The notes: generated by a model not told the origin, from the letters alone. A stretch of 64,000 bases of DNA from Verrucomicrobiota bacterium (GCA_027493615.1 JAOSKK010000001.1:111629-175628), one strand, 5' to 3'. Shown: positions 29,599 to 42,327, numbered from the stretch's first letter. Made by a program: numbers and translations.

Positions 29599-30330
29599 TC
29601 AGCGCAACGCGTGTTCGCGCAGCACCTGGTCCACCCAGGCCGCGTCCTCCGGAGACAAAGGGGGATCGAGTTCCCGGTGGTAGTCCAGCAGGCGGTATCG
29701 ACCCCGGTCGTGACTCAAGTCGATCAAGGCCTGGAGGTCCACCACGGCGTCAGGTTCACCCGGTCGCAGCGGCACCCGGAAGACCGGCAAACGATCCCGC
29801 AACCGGACGGGATACACTTCGTGCTCCGAGGTCCGGCCCGCGCGAACGACACCAACCGCGTAACAGGCTCCCGCGCCGACGAAGACCTGGCGCACCCCTC
29901 CGGAAAGAGCGAAGCACCCGCTCGCACCAGGTCGATCTCCACCAGATTGGCGCCGCCGCCGAGGAAGGCGCGGCGTTGGCGCTGGTACCGGTCTCTTTCC
30001 TCGCCCTCGATCTTGTGGGTCGGGCTCAGTAGTTCGAGGACTGTGACCAGGCGACCGCCCGTGTCGCGGATCTCGAGCCAACGTTCGATCTCATCTTCCA
30101 ATCGCACCCGGATCGGCTCAGTGGCCGGCGGTCCCGTGGCAGGTGAGGGCGCCGGGGTTGCTCCTCCCGGTTCGTGCAATCCCCATGGCTCGCGGACCTG
30201 CACATCGGGACGGGAAGCGACTGCCGCCCCGCCGGACCCGACGGCGACGACTTCCGTTTCGGTACGGACCAGGAGATCCGGCGGGAGCCCCTTTTTGCGT
30301 CGCCTAGCCGCGCAGGATCTGCCAGCCTGA
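29599..30330 (-). pseudogene. DUF4058-family protein, 5'-truncated and frameshifted
   Basis: The C-terminal two-thirds of a DUF4058 protein is clear: GLPPDLLVRTETEVVAVGSG, RLVTVLELLSPTHKIEGEER, FLGGGANLVEIDLVRAG, then after a one-base shift near 29900 VFVGAGACYAVGVVRAGRTS and LRDRLPVFRVPLRPGEPD. The N-terminal MDPYLE-type segment expected ~60 residues earlier is absent. Instead the frame runs into the divergent UxaA(SAF) gene at 30358. Both a missing start and a shift make a real pseudogene likely. The family is large in cyanobacteria and Verrucomicrobia, of unknown function. No promoter was recognised. Confidence 0.6.
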
Positions 30331-30357
30331 TCCCGCAAATCAAACGACGGTTGCCCG

Positions 30358-30688
30358 ATGAAGCCCCGCGCTTTCCAGATCCACGCTGCCGACAACGTGG
30401 CCACGATGCTCGAGGACGCCGAACCTGGCCCCCTCCAGGTGCTCGGCACCGCGACAGAACCTGTCGCACTCACGGCCGTGGAGAAGATCCCGCGGGATCA
30501 CAAGGTCGCTTTGCGCGCCCTGGCGGAGGGCGAGCAGGTGATCAAGTACGGGGTGCCCATCGGCATCGCCACCGAACGCATCCGCGCCGGGGCCTGGGTG
30601 CACCTGCACAACGTCGCCAGCCGCCTCGATGAGCGTTCCTCGAGCCTGGACCACCACACCGGCGCCCCCACCGACACCGCTGCCGCTT

Positions 30689-30696
<8 letters not shown>
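30358..30696 (+). CDS. UxaA-type small subunit (SAF domain)
   Basis: 112 residues: [19 protein letters not shown], then [20 protein letters not shown] and [20 protein letters not shown]. This is the SAF-like N-terminal domain of altronate/galactarate dehydratases, encoded as a separate subunit here. It overlaps the large-subunit gene (start 30689), as is usual for split UxaA. It probably acts in sugar-acid dehydration to 2-keto-3-deoxy products. Confidence 0.88.
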
Positions 30697-31898
<1,202 letters not shown>

Positions 31899-31902
<4 letters not shown>

Positions 31903-32672
31903 ACCCGCCGGCTGTCTCGTCCGCCTTCGACCTGACCGGCCAGGTAGCCTTGGTGACGGGCGGCGCGACGGGTTTGGGCCTCGGGATGGCACGCTGCCTG
32001 GTCGCGGCCGGCGCGCGGGTCGTCCTGGTGGGACGCCGGGAAGGCGAGTTGCAGCGGGCGTGCGCTGTGTTGGGGCCGCAGGCGACGGCGCTGCCGGGGG
32101 ATGTGACCCGTCTGGAGACCGCGCCGGCACTCATCGAGCAGGCGGAACGTCTGGCCGGTCCGCTCACGCTGCTCGTCAACAACGCGGGGGTCCATCTGAA
32201 GCGCCCGGCGATCGACACGGGAGACGCTGACTTCAGTGCCGTGTTGCAGACCCACCTCTTCGGGGCTTTTGCCCTCACCCGCGAGGCGGGGCGACGGATG
32301 CTGGCCCGCCGATCGGGCTGTGTGCTCTTCACGGCCTCGATGGCTTCCTTCCTGGGAATCCCACAGGTCGTCGCCTACACAGCCGCCAAGACCGCCTATC
32401 TGGGTGTGGTGCGAGCGCTGGCCGTCGAGTGGGGTCCCCACGGCGTGCGGGTCAATGCCATCGCCCCCGGCTGGATCGCGTCGGATATGCTCGAACGAGC
32501 GCTGCAGGGGGACCCGGACCGACGCGCGAAGATTCTCGCGCGTACCCCGATGGGCCGGTTCGGGGAGCCGGATGACATCGGGTGGGCGGCGGTCTATCTG
32601 GCGTCACCGGCCGCGAGATTCGTCAACGGCGTGGTGTTGCCTGTGGACGGCGGCGCGTCGGTGGGGTTCTGA
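31899..32672 (+). CDS. SDR-family oxidoreductase, gluconate 5-dehydrogenase/KduD-like
   Basis: 257 residues. Cofactor motif [17 protein letters not shown] in [12 protein letters not shown]; catalytic Ser in [10 protein letters not shown] and YxxxK in [14 protein letters not shown]-terminal [17 protein letters not shown]. This is a classical short-chain dehydrogenase. Its position as the last gene of the UxaA operon suggests oxidation or reduction of a sugar acid or its keto form, although family alone does not fix the substrate. ATG overlaps the UxaA stop. Confidence 0.88.
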
Positions 32673-32737
32673 GCCTGTCCCGGCAACGAGCCCGGACGGG
32701 CCCGGCGCGGCGCCTTCGTCCAGCGGGGCGCACCTCG

Positions 32738-34362
32738 CTAATCCTCCACACTCACCGTGAGGAACCCGCGGACGACCGGGCTGGGAAGCGGGCCGCGCCA
32801 CGTGGCGGGGGATTCGCTCGCCACGATCGGTTCGCTCAACGGGTGCCAGACGGGGTCTTCCAGCGCGGCTTTGTGCCAGACGCGATAGGTGGCTCCCGCC
32901 CGTGCCAGCCAGGTGAGTTCCACCGTGTCGCCGTCGAGATGGGCCGCCAACACTCGGGGCGCCGCTTCCCCGGAAGGCAGGATGAGAATGTCCACCGCGG
33001 CCGTCTCCGACTCGGCCCGGCCGTCACTCGCGCGAAACCGGAAGCGATCCGAGCCGTCATACCCCGGCGTGGGTTGGTAGATCAGGTCCGGCGGTTCCCC
33101 GAGGAGCTGGCCATGAACCGGTGGTTCGACGATGAGGTAGGTCAGCCAGTCGTCGTCCTCGTCCCATGCGACGAGCTGTAGCTCGAGCGACTCGTTCGCG
33201 TGGATCGTGTGGCTCTGATCCTGCGCCACCGGCGCGTGGTTGGGCGGCACCACCGCGATCCAGACCCGCGCGAAGGCGGTTTGTCCCCGCGAATCCCGGG
33301 CCGAGAACGTGAAGCCATCCTCGCCTTCGAACGTGGGGTTGGGAACATAGGTCAGCTCGGGCGGCTGGCCCTCGAGTCGACCGCCGGAGGGAGCCTCCGT
33401 GACCGTAAGGGTCAGGGAGGGGTCCTCGGCATCGTGCGCGCTGAGGCGAATGGCCACCGGGGTTGCCATGGTGGTGGCCACGAAATCGTCCCACGCCACG
33501 GGTGGCTGATCGGCAACGGCGAACCGGACCAGCGCCGCCGTGGATTCCAGCACCCCCGTCCTGCACGGTGAACGTCAGCGAATCCTCCCCCTCGAAACCC
33601 GGGTTTGGTGTGTAGGTCAGGTTGGGCGGATCGCCGCTCAGCAGACCGTGTGCGGGCGGGCGCACCACGTGGTACACGAGCGGGTCCCCATCCACATCGG
33701 TGCCACGGAGCCGCACCGAAACCGAGGTGTTGGGCGAGAGTTCGAGCGAGGCTCCCTCAGCGCGGGGGGTCGTTCACCGGCGTGACAACCACCCGCAACG
33801 TGGTACGAACGACCTGCGCCCGGGCGTCGTACATCACCACTTCCCAGATCTCTTCTCCGTGGAAGTCCGGTCGGGGCACGTAAGTGATCTCCGGGTAGCT
33901 GCCGGTCATCGAGCCGTGCGTGGGCGGGACGCGGACGAGGAGGGTCGTTGAAGCCGCTTCGAGGGTCCGGGTCTCGAGCGGCAGAATCGCCCGGGTATCC
34001 TCGGGGATGTGCCGGACCACCGACATGCCCCCTGGCGGTGGGTCGCCGGGCAGGACCGGAAGGTCGTAGGTGACCTCGTTCGAGTAGTCGCTCTCGATGC
34101 CATCGACCGTGTAGGCCGTGGCGGCGAAGTAGAACGTCATCCCGGGAATGGCCGGGAGGCGGATCGTGGCGTTGGTCACGTTGCCGACGTCTTCGCGGAA
34201 GGTGTAGTAGCGAGGTCCCAGCCCGTAGTGGATGCGATAGCCACCGATGTCGGGTTCGGAGTTGGGATCCCAGGCCAACCGCACGGTGGGCGCGGACTCC
34301 GCCGCCCCGGCCGAGCGCGCCGCGAGCCAGCAGGCGACGCCCAGCCAGCCCAGCCGCGCCAT
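32738..34362 (-). CDS. Secreted protein with fibronectin III-like domain and tandem-95/cadherin-like repeats, two frameshifts
   Basis: ATG 34362 begins a signal peptide (RLGWLGVACWLAARSAGAA). A fibronectin-like domain (VRLAWDPNSEPDIGGYRIHY, GMTFYFAATAYTVDGIESDY) is followed by four tandem repeats with the tandem-95 signature: HGLLSGDPPNLTYTPNPGFE, GGRLEGQPPELTYVPNPTFE, HGQLLGEPPDLIYQPTPGYD. The C-terminus is YRVWHKAALEDPVWHPL-like and closes a short autotransporter/adhesion-style tail (RGFLTVSVED). Frames change near 33735-33755 and 33550. The repeats are typical of large extracellular adhesins; this one is short, about 540 residues. Confidence 0.78.
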
Positions 34363-34629
34363 CGTGTTCCTGGCAAACGTCCGGCGCGGCACCGCACCCG
34401 CGGACTGCCCGTGTACCTGTGGTGCAGACCTCTCACCGGCCCTTGCGCGGTTCAGGGTCGTGGGGCATGACCACGGAGGCCGGGGGACTCTCCCTGCCTC
34501 GAGGAGAACGTCGACCCGCGTTGAGCTTCCTTTTGCACTCCGGTCCGGTTCCACGTGCTGCGCTATTCCGGAGTGCAAGATGACGGCAAGACCCCCAAAG
34601 ATCAAGCGCCCGCACTCCTCGCTGCCGCG

Positions 34630-35514
34630 TCAGGTCGCCGGGACAAACCGCTGGAGCCCGACCGCCGCGATAAACAGCAGCACGAAGGCCGGCACCACGC
34701 CCCAGGGTTCACCGGCGGTCGCCAGCAAATCCACCAGCACGATCCCCGCCAGCAGATTTGAAACGGCAAACCCGATCTGCCGGGGCTCCTTCCGGAACAC
34801 GTACCGCAGGCTGGGCAGGATCCAGATCACCAGCAGCAGGCTCAGGTAGAACGCCCGCTCGCGATACCCAGGCCCATTGACCAGCAGCGCCAATCCCACC
34901 GGCGCCGCCAGCGTGAGGATCGGCCAGACTTGCACCGGACCCAGGATGCTCTCCTTGCGCGCCAGATAGCTGAGCCCACCGACGTACAACCCCAGGGCCA
35001 GCCCACTCCAGATGGCCAGCCCGCTGATCTCCGTCGCCGAGGCCGCCCCCAGCAGGTAGAGCAGGAAGCGACACAACCCCATCAGCACCACGGCCAGCGC
35101 GGTGCGCTTGTGGATCGCGTTGTACAAGACGGTGACCAGCGCCAGCAGCACCGCCACGATGAAGCTGCCCCAACCGACCCACAGAAACAACGCCGTGCCC
35201 AACCCGAGCCAGAGCCAGCCGAGCCGCCACACCAGCGCCAGACTGATCTGCCCGGACGGAATCGGTCGTTCGCGGCGTCGTTGCCGGTCGAAATCGGCAT
35301 CGAACGCGTCGTTCAGGTAGAGCCCCCGGTGTAGAGGGAGGGCTGCGCCGAGGTTCAGGAGCAGGAAATGCCCCACACTGCCGCCACCGCCCAGCACCCA
35401 GGCGGCCAGACAGTTGGAGAAGATGGTCGGCAGATTCGAAACGCGCCCCAGTACGAGCAGGGCGCGCACGCTCCAGACCGTTGTGTCCGCAGAGGGCCTC
35501 ATGCAGGACGCCAC
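34630..35514 (-). CDS. UbiA-family prenyltransferase
   Basis: 294 residues, polytopic. The first aspartate-rich motif is LYLNDAFDADFDRQRRRERP (NDxxDxxxD then RP); the second, ALVTVLYNAIHKRT, lacks the second Asp cluster. The segment just before the first motif reads LPLHRG where family members have LYTGG. One extra C and one missing G there would restore the motif, another pair of compensating indels. UbiA proteins attach prenyl chains to aromatic or other acceptors in membranes (quinone, heme or lipid pathways); the acceptor is unknown. ATG 35502 is an alternative start. No pathway partner is adjacent. Confidence 0.82.
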   Translation of the reverse strand: MASCMRPSADTTVWSVRALLVLGRVSNLPTIFSNCLAAWVLGGGGSVGHFLLLNLGAALPLHRGLYLNDAFDADFDRQRRRERPIPSGQISLALVWRLGWLWLGLGTALFLWVGWGSFIVAVLLALVTVLYNAIHKRTALAVVLMGLCRFLLYLLGAASATEISGLAIWSGLALGLYVGGLSYLARKESILGPVQVWPILTLAAPVGLALLVNGPGYRERAFYLSLLLVIWILPSLRYVFRKEPRQIGFAVSNLLAGIVLVDLLATAGEPWGVVPAFVLLFIAAVGLQRFVPAT

Positions 35515-35539
35515 TCGGAGCGGATGGCGACCGGCCCGG

Positions 35540-37321
35540 TCAACGGAAGCGGATCTGGCGGAGGTTCACCACCCCGGCGCCGGGCTTGCTTAGGGCCTTC
35601 ACCACCACGGTGTAATCGCCAGGTGCCGGCACGGTAATCTGCCCCACCACCACCGTGCGGTAATCAGCCCAACCGTCCGTGGGCTCCACGGTTGCCCGGA
35701 GTTCCTGCTCGCCCAGCACCAGCACGCACTCACTGCCGCCCGACGCCGGGTCGCAGGCGTAGTCCGCCTCGACGTCGAAGGTTCCTGCGCGTCCGAACGT
35801 CACCGGCCATTGCACGTGATCCCGGGCATCGGTCCAGAAACCCAGGTTGGCCCGGCCGTCCCGATGCTCGAGGCGCAGCGTGTGCCCGATGATCTCAGCC
35901 TCCTCGGGCTTCAGCGTCACCGTGCCGTCTGCTGCGGGGCGCACGCGCGGTTCGACCGGCTGGGGTTGTCCACGGATCTCGAGAACCACCACCCCCGCGT
36001 GGGGCGTCGGGGATGTCGTGGGTACCAGCACGGTTTGGCCTTCCTTGCCGGGCTCCACGGTGAGTGCGCGATCCGGCGCGGCCAGGAGGTAGGCGCGCTG
36101 GATGGCCGAGGCGAGCGGGACGTCGAGCCGGCCCGTCGCCGGCCAGTCGAACACGTGGAGGTAGAGTCGTCCCGGTTTCTGCGTCGCCCGCCCCCAGGCC
36201 AGCCGGCGGAAGGGACTGGCGGTAGTGCCGTAGATGGCCTCGTGATTGACATGCATCCACTCGCCGATCTCGCGCAGCCGGACCACCGACGGCTCCGGGA
36301 ACAGACCCTCGGCCGTGGGCCCGACGTTGAGCAGGTAATTGCCACCCTTGCTGGCGCAGTCGATCAGGTTGCGGACCAGCACCGTCGTGGATTTCCAGTT
36401 CTGGTCGTGCCGGTTGTAGCCCCAGTGGTTGTTCATGGTCATGCACGACTCCCAATCCACGCCGGGGCCGAAGCCGGTCGGCGGGATCTCCTGCTCGGGA
36501 GTTCCGTAATCGCCGACCCCCTGGCCCTGGTCCATGCCGCCCATGCCGGCGCGGCCCTTGCCCACCCGGTTGTTGATGATGATGTCCGGCTGGAAGCTCC
36601 GCACGTAGTGGTAGAGGTCCAGACCAAGCTCGTGCGTCCAGGGCGATTCCCATTCACCGTCGAACCACAAGATCCCGAGCGGGCCGTAACCGGTCAGGAG
36701 CTCCTTGAGCTGGGCCTTCAGATAAGACAGGTACCGGTTCATATCCGGAGGCGTGGACGGCGCGCGATCGTTCCAGGCCCGGCGCGTGCCCCAATCCGGG
36801 TGATGCCAGTCCATGATCGAGTGGTAGAAGCAAAAGCGGATGCCTTCGGCGGCGCAGGCGTCGGCGAGTTCCTTGAGCGGATCCCGTTTCCACGGTGTGG
36901 CGCCGATGTCCCAGTCCGAGACCTGCGAGTTCCAGAGCGCAAAGCCGTCGTGATGCTTGCTGGTGATCACGATGTATTTCATGCCGGCGTCCTTCGCCAT
37001 CCGCACCCACTCGCGCGCGTTGAAGCGGACGGGATTGAACTGGGCGGCGAACTTCTCGTACTGGGACACCGGCATCTTGGTTTCCTCCATGAACCACTCG
37101 CCGTAGTTGGTCTTGCCGTCCCATTCGCCGGCCGGAACGGCATAGACACCCCAGTGAATGAAGAGTCCGAAACGGGCCTCGCGGAACCACGCCATGCGGG
37201 CATCGCGTTCGGCAGGGGTCTCGGCGCCGGCGGGCACCGCCGCGAGCCAGCCAAGAGCCACCAGGGCCGCCAGCGCGCCCAGCCGCCGTCCCACATTGGT
37301 TTTCAGGGTCGAAGTGTTCAT
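35540..37321 (-). CDS. GH29 alpha-L-fucosidase, secreted
   Basis: 593 residues, intact. Signal peptide (LGALAALVALGWLAAVPAGA). The GH29 barrel shows WFREARFGLFIHWGVYAVPA, MKYIVITSKHHDGFALWNS, and GPLGILWFDGEW with the catalytic nucleophile Asp. NRHDQNWKSTTVLVRNLIDC and GGNYLLNVGPTAEGLFP are further family motifs. The C-terminal ~150 residues are a sandwich (FDVEADYACDPASGGSECVL) ending in NLRQIRFR. GH29 enzymes release terminal L-fucose. The 25 bases to the prenyltransferase suggest nothing beyond readthrough. It fits a fucose-degrading lifestyle together with the microcompartment genes at 58067-59930. Confidence 0.93.
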   Translation of the reverse strand: MNTSTLKTNVGRRLGALAALVALGWLAAVPAGAETPAERDARMAWFREARFGLFIHWGVYAVPAGEWDGKTNYGEWFMEETKMPVSQYEKFAAQFNPVRFNAREWVRMAKDAGMKYIVITSKHHDGFALWNSQVSDWDIGATPWKRDPLKELADACAAEGIRFCFYHSIMDWHHPDWGTRRAWNDRAPSTPPDMNRYLSYLKAQLKELLTGYGPLGILWFDGEWESPWTHELGLDLYHYVRSFQPDIIINNRVGKGRAGMGGMDQGQGVGDYGTPEQEIPPTGFGPGVDWESCMTMNNHWGYNRHDQNWKSTTVLVRNLIDCASKGGNYLLNVGPTAEGLFPEPSVVRLREIGEWMHVNHEAIYGTTASPFRRLAWGRATQKPGRLYLHVFDWPATGRLDVPLASAIQRAYLLAAPDRALTVEPGKEGQTVLVPTTSPTPHAGVVVLEIRGQPQPVEPRVRPAADGTVTLKPEEAEIIGHTLRLEHRDGRANLGFWTDARDHVQWPVTFGRAGTFDVEADYACDPASGGSECVLVLGEQELRATVEPTDGWADYRTVVVGQITVPAPGDYTVVVKALSKPGAGVVNLRQIRFR

Positions 37322-37449
37322 GTGATGCCGGGCAGGCTAATCCAAGGCCCGCCGTGGCGACAATCCTGGATTATCCCCATCCAAAGGGGTCAGTCCCACA
37401 GATCGCAATATCTTGATGGCCCCCTCACGGTCGCCGTCCGCAGCCCCTG

Positions 37450-40400
37450 TCAGGGCGACAAGGCCTGACCGTGATCCCGTTCGTGGGCGGCAATCTCCGC
37501 AAGCGAGGGCGCCGAATAGAAGCGGACGTAGTGACCCGGCAGGGCCATGTAGCCGACTGCCAACGTGCGCCCGTCCGGAGCAATGCAGAGCGAACGCAAG
37601 GCGGTGCCCAATGGAACCGCGAGCGTCAGGATTTCCTGGAACGTGGCCAGGTTCCAAAGTTTCACCCGGCCATCCAGGCCGCCGGTTGCCAAGGTCTGTC
37701 CATCCGGAAAGAAACAGGCGCGCAAGACCCCCATGACATGACCCTTGAGTTCGGCGACCCGCCCTCCCGAGGAGAGCTGCCACAGCTCCACATCGCCGTT
37801 CATGCCGGCCGCGGCAACCAGGTGCCCATCTGGCGAAAACTCGAGCCACGCGACCCAGTCCTGATCGCGGGGGAATGGCAGAGGATGGCCGTTGGCCACA
37901 TCCCAAAGCTCGACTTCGGACCGCCCCCACCCGACCGCCGCTGCCAGCCGCTTTCCGTCTGGAGAATAGGCCAGCGCCGTGACGGGGCCCGCGGCCGGCC
38001 GGAACCCCGCCACTTCCGCGCGCGTGCCGACATCCCAGATTCGGACGCCACCAGCCGCACTCCCGGTGACCACCTGCCGTCCGTCAGGCGAGAAGGGGAC
38101 GCTGCGGATCGCGTTGGTCTCCGCCTGCCATCGGGTGATCAAGGTACCCGCGGAGAGATCCCAAAGTTCCAGGAGCCCTTCGCTGTGCCCCAGGGCGCCC
38201 GTGGGCTTGCCTCCGAACACGTCGAACGGCTTGTTCAGCAGGTCGCCGGGGAGGGCCAGGTTGGTCGCAACCGCGACGGTGTTCGTGACGGGGCCGAGGA
38301 GCTGCCAACGGCAGTCGGCGTTGCGAGGGCCAAGCACTAACGCGCGGCTGTCAGCCGTGAAGCCGGCGATCAGGCTGCCCACGGCCGACCGGTCACTGGC
38401 ATCGGTCAGGTCGGTCCGCCAGACGCGGGTGACGCCGTCCTGGGCGCTGCCGGTCAGGACCGTCTGCCCGTCGGGTGAGATCGCCAGGCCGTAGATCTGG
38501 TTCGTGTGTGCGCGGATCCGAGCCAGGTGCCGGTAGGTCGCCCGTTCCCACAGGTTCAAGGTTTGGTCCTCGCCGACCGTGGCGACCACCTGCCCGGCGC
38601 GCGAGACGGCGAGGCGGGTCACATGGGTGGAGTGTTCGCGGCGTTCCCCGATCAACTTGGGTGCCCCCTCCGCAAGATCCCAAACCAGTAATCGGCCGTC
38701 CCACGTGCCCGTGAGGAGGTGTCTCGCCCTGGCGTCAAAGGCGGCACAAGCGCCCAGTTTCCGGCTGGCGACCCAGTCGTCCAAAGGGTTCAGGGACGGG
38801 ACTTGCCAGAATCGCAGCCCGATCGTGTCGTCTGTGAAATCCACCCATAGAGTGGCCAACTGCCTGCCGTCGGGTGAGAACGCCAACCCGCTGGGCACGT
38901 GGTTACGCACCTCCGGGGTGTTGGGGCAGTCGGCCCGCGGTCTCCAGGTTCCGCGCTCCCAGAGGACGAGGCGCGCCTCGTTGGTCTGGCCCGTGATGAG
39001 CCAGGACCCATCGGGGGAGAAGAGAACGGCCCCTGCCGCGCCGGGGAGTTGGCACACCTGCTGCCAGGTGGCGGTGTCCCACACGCTGGCGCTCCTCCCG
39101 TTGGCGGTTGCCAGCAGGCGTCCGTCCGCAGTGCACGAAAGGCTCAGGGCGGAAGTCGGGAGATGGGTGATGACCTGGTACGACGCGGCGTCGCGGACGA
39201 CCACCTGGGTCCAGCCACCGTAGGCAAACCAGCGTCCGTCCGGGCAAAACTCAATGGCGTGGGCGCCTTCATCGTGGAAATCCATCAGGGAATCACTCCG
39301 GCAGAGCTGCCAGAGGTAGCGCCACTCGAAGCCGCGCAGATCAGTCTGATCCCCCTTGGGCCGGTGGCGGTCGAGGAGTTGGAGGGCGTGAGCCAGATGG
39401 TTTTCCGCCAGCGCCTGCTGGGCAACATTGACCTCGGAGACGTAGGCGTTGCGGCGCGCCTGCTCGAGATGACGCCGGGCCCGGTACGCCTGCCAGGTTG
39501 TGGCGATCAGCCCCGCGACCAGCGCGATCACCAGCGCACCCACCGCGGCGACGGCCACCTTGTTCCGCCGCGCGAGTTTCCGAAACCGGTAGAGACGGCT
39601 CGGCGGCCGGGCGGTGACCGGCTCATCGTCGAGGTAGCGACGCAGGTCGGCCGCCAGGCCGTTGGCTGTTTCGTAGCGCCGTGCCCGGTCCTTCTCGAGC
39701 GCCTTGAGGACGATCCAATCGAGGTCAGGATCGATCTGTGAGGCGTGATCCGTGACGCGGGAGGGAGGGGGCTTCGCGGTTCGGGTCGCCAAGAGGGACT
39801 GACGGAGCCGTGTCGAGGGCCTGAGGGGCTCGACTTCGCGGATGGTCTTGAGCACCGCTTCATGGCTGGCGTGCCGCATCGGACCCAGGTCCAACGGGGG
39901 CCGGCCGGTCAGCATCTCGTACAGCAACACCCCCAGCGAATAGATGTCGCTGCGCGTGTCCACGTCGAGGCCGCCCAGTCCGGCCTGTTCCGGGCTCATG
40001 TAGGTCGGTGTGCCGAGGAACTGATGGAATCGTGTGAACAGCGTCTTGTCTGTCAGCGGCTCCTCGATCGCCTTGGCCACGCCGAAGTCAATCACCTTGG
40101 GCACGGCCTGCCCGTCTTGCTCGGTGACCAGGATGTTCGAGGGCTTGAGGTCGCGGTGGATGACACCCTTCTGGTGCGCGTGCTGGACCGCCTGGCAGAC
40201 GGGCAGGAACAACTCGATCCGCCCGCGGGTCGTGAGCTGGCGGGCGTCGCAGAACTCGGTGATGGGCAGGCCGCGCACCAGTTCCATGACGAAGTAGGGC
40301 CGGCCGGACTCGGTGGCGCCGGCGTCGAACACGCGGGCGATGTTCGGGTGGTCCATCAAGGCGAGTGCCTGGCGCTCGGCCTCGAACCGGGCCACGACCT

Positions 40401-40692
40401 GCCGGGTGTCCATGCCCAGCTTGATGATCTTGAGGGCGACCTTGCGGCGCACCGGTTCCTGTTGCTCGGCCATCCAGACCGTGCCGAAGCCGCCTTCGCC
40501 GATGTTCTCGAGCAGTTTGTAGCGGCCGATGCGGGTGGGCGTCGTCTCGCCTGCGCCCGGGTCGGCGGCGGGGCTCGAATCGGCGGGCGCTTCCTCGCCC
40601 AGACGCAGCAGGCACGCCGGGCACAGGCCGGCGGGCGCGTTCGCGGGCAGTGTTTTGCCGCAGTCGGGACAGATGGCGGCGGTCTGCGTCAT
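37450..40692 (-). CDS. Ser/Thr protein kinase with N-terminal zinc ribbon and C-terminal WD40 propeller
   Basis: 1080 residues. ATG 40692 is chosen because AAGGAACG lies just upstream and the zinc ribbon [21 protein letters not shown] begins at once. The Hanks-type kinase (residues ~55-340) shows [47 protein letters not shown] and YMSPEQAG. One membrane helix ([20 protein letters not shown]) separates the cytoplasmic kinase from the WD40 repeats ([38 protein letters not shown]), which are probably periplasmic. Such kinases are often adjacent to an ECF sigma factor in this phylum; one lies at 43902-44644, beyond a stretch of gene fragments. The target is unknown. Confidence 0.93.
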   Translation of the reverse strand: MTQTAAICPDCGKTLPANAPAGLCPACLLRLGEEAPADSSPAADPGAGETTPTRIGRYKLLENIGEGGFGTVWMAEQQEPVRRKVALKIIKLGMDTRQVVARFEAERQALALMDHPNIARVFDAGATESGRPYFVMELVRGLPITEFCDARQLTTRGRIELFLPVCQAVQHAHQKGVIHRDLKPSNILVTEQDGQAVPKVIDFGVAKAIEEPLTDKTLFTRFHQFLGTPTYMSPEQAGLGGLDVDTRSDIYSLGVLLYEMLTGRPPLDLGPMRHASHEAVLKTIREVEPLRPSTRLRQSLLATRTAKPPPSRVTDHASQIDPDLDWIVLKALEKDRARRYETANGLAADLRRYLDDEPVTARPPSRLYRFRKLARRNKVAVAAVGALVIALVAGLIATTWQAYRARRHLEQARRNAYVSEVNVAQQALAENHLAHALQLLDRHRPKGDQTDLRGFEWRYLWQLCRSDSLMDFHDEGAHAIEFCPDGRWFAYGGWTQVVVRDAASYQVITHLPTSALSLSCTADGRLLATANGRSASVWDTATWQQVCQLPGAAGAVLFSPDGSWLITGQTNEARLVLWERGTWRPRADCPNTPEVRNHVPSGLAFSPDGRQLATLWVDFTDDTIGLRFWQVPSLNPLDDWVASRKLGACAAFDARARHLLTGTWDGRLLVWDLAEGAPKLIGERREHSTHVTRLAVSRAGQVVATVGEDQTLNLWERATYRHLARIRAHTNQIYGLAISPDGQTVLTGSAQDGVTRVWRTDLTDASDRSAVGSLIAGFTADSRALVLGPRNADCRWQLLGPVTNTVAVATNLALPGDLLNKPFDVFGGKPTGALGHSEGLLELWDLSAGTLITRWQAETNAIRSVPFSPDGRQVVTGSAAGGVRIWDVGTRAEVAGFRPAAGPVTALAYSPDGKRLAAAVGWGRSEVELWDVANGHPLPFPRDQDWVAWLEFSPDGHLVAAAGMNGDVELWQLSSGGRVAELKGHVMGVLRACFFPDGQTLATGGLDGRVKLWNLATFQEILTLAVPLGTALRSLCIAPDGRTLAVGYMALPGHYVRFYSAPSLAEIAAHERDHGQALSP

Positions 40693-40924
40693 TTCGTTCC
40701 TTCCCACAGGGTACGTTTGAGCCATTTCCCGTGGCAATCCACGGGTTGACCTGCTCGTAATCAGGGACCACACCCGGCGCAGGCCGGAACTCGAACGTCA
40801 CCGAGGCGCCTTGGCGTCCGAGTTGACTGGTCCCGGTCACCAGCGTCCCCAAGCCAGAATCCACGTGGTTGGCCACAACCGGAAAGGATTCACGATGCCG
40901 TCATGCCTTCGGGTCATGGCCGCT

Positions 40925-41547
40925 TCACTCCGGCGTGGCGCGGAAGAACTGCGCCGGCCCGTTCCCCGCGGGCGTGTGGGTGTGGGTGGCCGCCCCGTCT
41001 TGGTTGGTAAGGGTGAGCGCCGCCACGGGCGACCAGGCCGTCAAATTTGCGGATGCTTCCAGACGGTAGCGCTGCTGGCGTGGGCCGGTGAGCGACAGGT
41101 CAAAGGCGTTCGCACCCGTGGGCGCGATGGCCAGCTCGGTGCGCTCGACAACGACCAGCTTTCGTTGATTCTCACAAAGGAACCGTCTCCCTGATTCCGG
41201 TAGAGCCGGTTCTTGATCCCCTTGGCAGTGTTGTTGACGGGGTCAAAAACGGTCGCGAACAAGTCGAGCCGCCCGTCATTGTCGTAGTCGCCCCAAGCCG
41301 CCCCGCCGGACATGGCGGTTTCCGTAGCGAGAGTACCGTTGGCGATGCGAACGAAGGGCGCTTCCAGGGCGGGTTGGGCCGCGGCGTTGAGCGCAAGGGC
41401 GGTTCCGAACGCGGCAAGGGCGCGGGAAAGCCCGGGGATGCGCAGCGCCGAAGGGGTTGGTGAGGAGCTCGTGCTCATGGTCATGGCATCGGCCTTCTCG
41501 AGGCATGCATTCTTTGCGAAGTCCTCGTCACGAGCGTCCGGCTTCAC
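40925..41547 (-). pseudogene. Remnant of an FG-GAP/VCBS-repeat protein
   Basis: The N-terminal part has a signal-like leader (ALAAFGTALALNAAAQPALE) and a single VCBS/ASPIC repeat (GGAAWGDYDNDGRLDLFATV, LYRNQGDGSFVRI). At 41155 the frame changes and goes straight into a C-terminal domain (KLVVVERTELAIAPTGANAF, YRLEASANLTAWSPV, FFRATPE) to a stop at 40925. Proteins of this class normally hold several repeats between these parts, so most of the gene is missing. It is probably a deletion-derived pseudogene. Confidence 0.6.
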
Positions 41548-42092
41548 CGCCGGGGTGCGGGTGTCAGGGAGCCTTGAAAATTGTAGGTGTTACTGTCGCC
41601 GGGGCCGATCTCCTCGAAGGTGAATTCGAGTTTGCTGTCTGCAAACGGTCCGCGGCCGCTGAGGGTCATTGTGCCGACGCTGACCAAGCCCACGGTGTCC
41701 GCGGAGCCGGAACCCTGGAAGATGATCGTTTTGGCGCCGCCGATGGTCGCCGTGATGACGGTGGTGCCCCACACGACCCCGGTGCCTGTGCCGTCCAACT
41801 CCCCGTTGAGATCCACGTGGATTTTGGCGTCCAGCGCGACGCCCTTGCCCGCGAGCGTGAAGTTGCCCACCAACGGGAGGTGACGGAGGTATAGGTCTCC
41901 GTCTGTACCGGGCGTGATGAAAGGCCCCAGATTGGGCGGGACGATGGACCAGTCGAAGTTGCCGGTCACGGCCATCTTGCGCGGGACGCCCTGGGGCTGG
42001 TCTTCGGCGCGGAGTATGCCGGAAGAACTGAGGAGCAGGGCGAGGGTCAGGCCGGCGAGACGGCCGGTGTGGTTTGTTGCGGTCGTTTTCAT
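41544..42092 (-). CDS. Secreted protein of unknown function
   Basis: 182 residues with signal peptide (RLAGLTLALLLSSSGILRAE). The mature part is all-beta in appearance: FDWSIVPPNLGPFITPG, AGKGVALDAKIHVDLNGELD, TTVITATIGGAKTIIFQGSG, and TMTLSGRGPFADSKLEFTFE. I do not recognise a family. A homologous fragment (GTATVQGKQTIIFEGNGTAD) lies 800 bases away at 42800-42909, so a duplicated paralog once existed. The start ATG 42092 follows TTTGGAAAGGAGTTG at ~80 bases distance. It is probably periplasmic. The last codons overlap the start region of 41547 by four bases. Confidence 0.7.
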   Translation of the reverse strand: MKTTATNHTGRLAGLTLALLLSSSGILRAEDQPQGVPRKMAVTGNFDWSIVPPNLGPFITPGTDGDLYLRHLPLVGNFTLAGKGVALDAKIHVDLNGELDGTGTGVVWGTTVITATIGGAKTIIFQGSGSADTVGLVSVGTMTLSGRGPFADSKLEFTFEEIGPGDSNTYNFQGSLTPAPRR

Positions 42093-42327
42093 GCTTTGGA
42101 TCGGATGTTGTTGTTTCTGTTCTATTCGCGGCTCGCGTCGTGCGGACCGCCTTCAACTCCTTTCCAAAGGAATCCCGATGAAAGGTTACAGGGAAACGTC
42201 GCCCCAAGCCGACATCACGCAGTTGAGCGGGGAGCGGGCGCGAATCACGTGCTCTCGTGGCCGGCGCGGCCACCCACAGCCTGTCGGCAGCAGCGCCCAG
42301 CGCCCGGCACCGCCGAACCCAATGAAA

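Noticed and set aside
35810..37468. 552-residue plus ORF opposite the fucosidase
   Set aside because: Pure shadow of the GH29 gene, with no start context or family.
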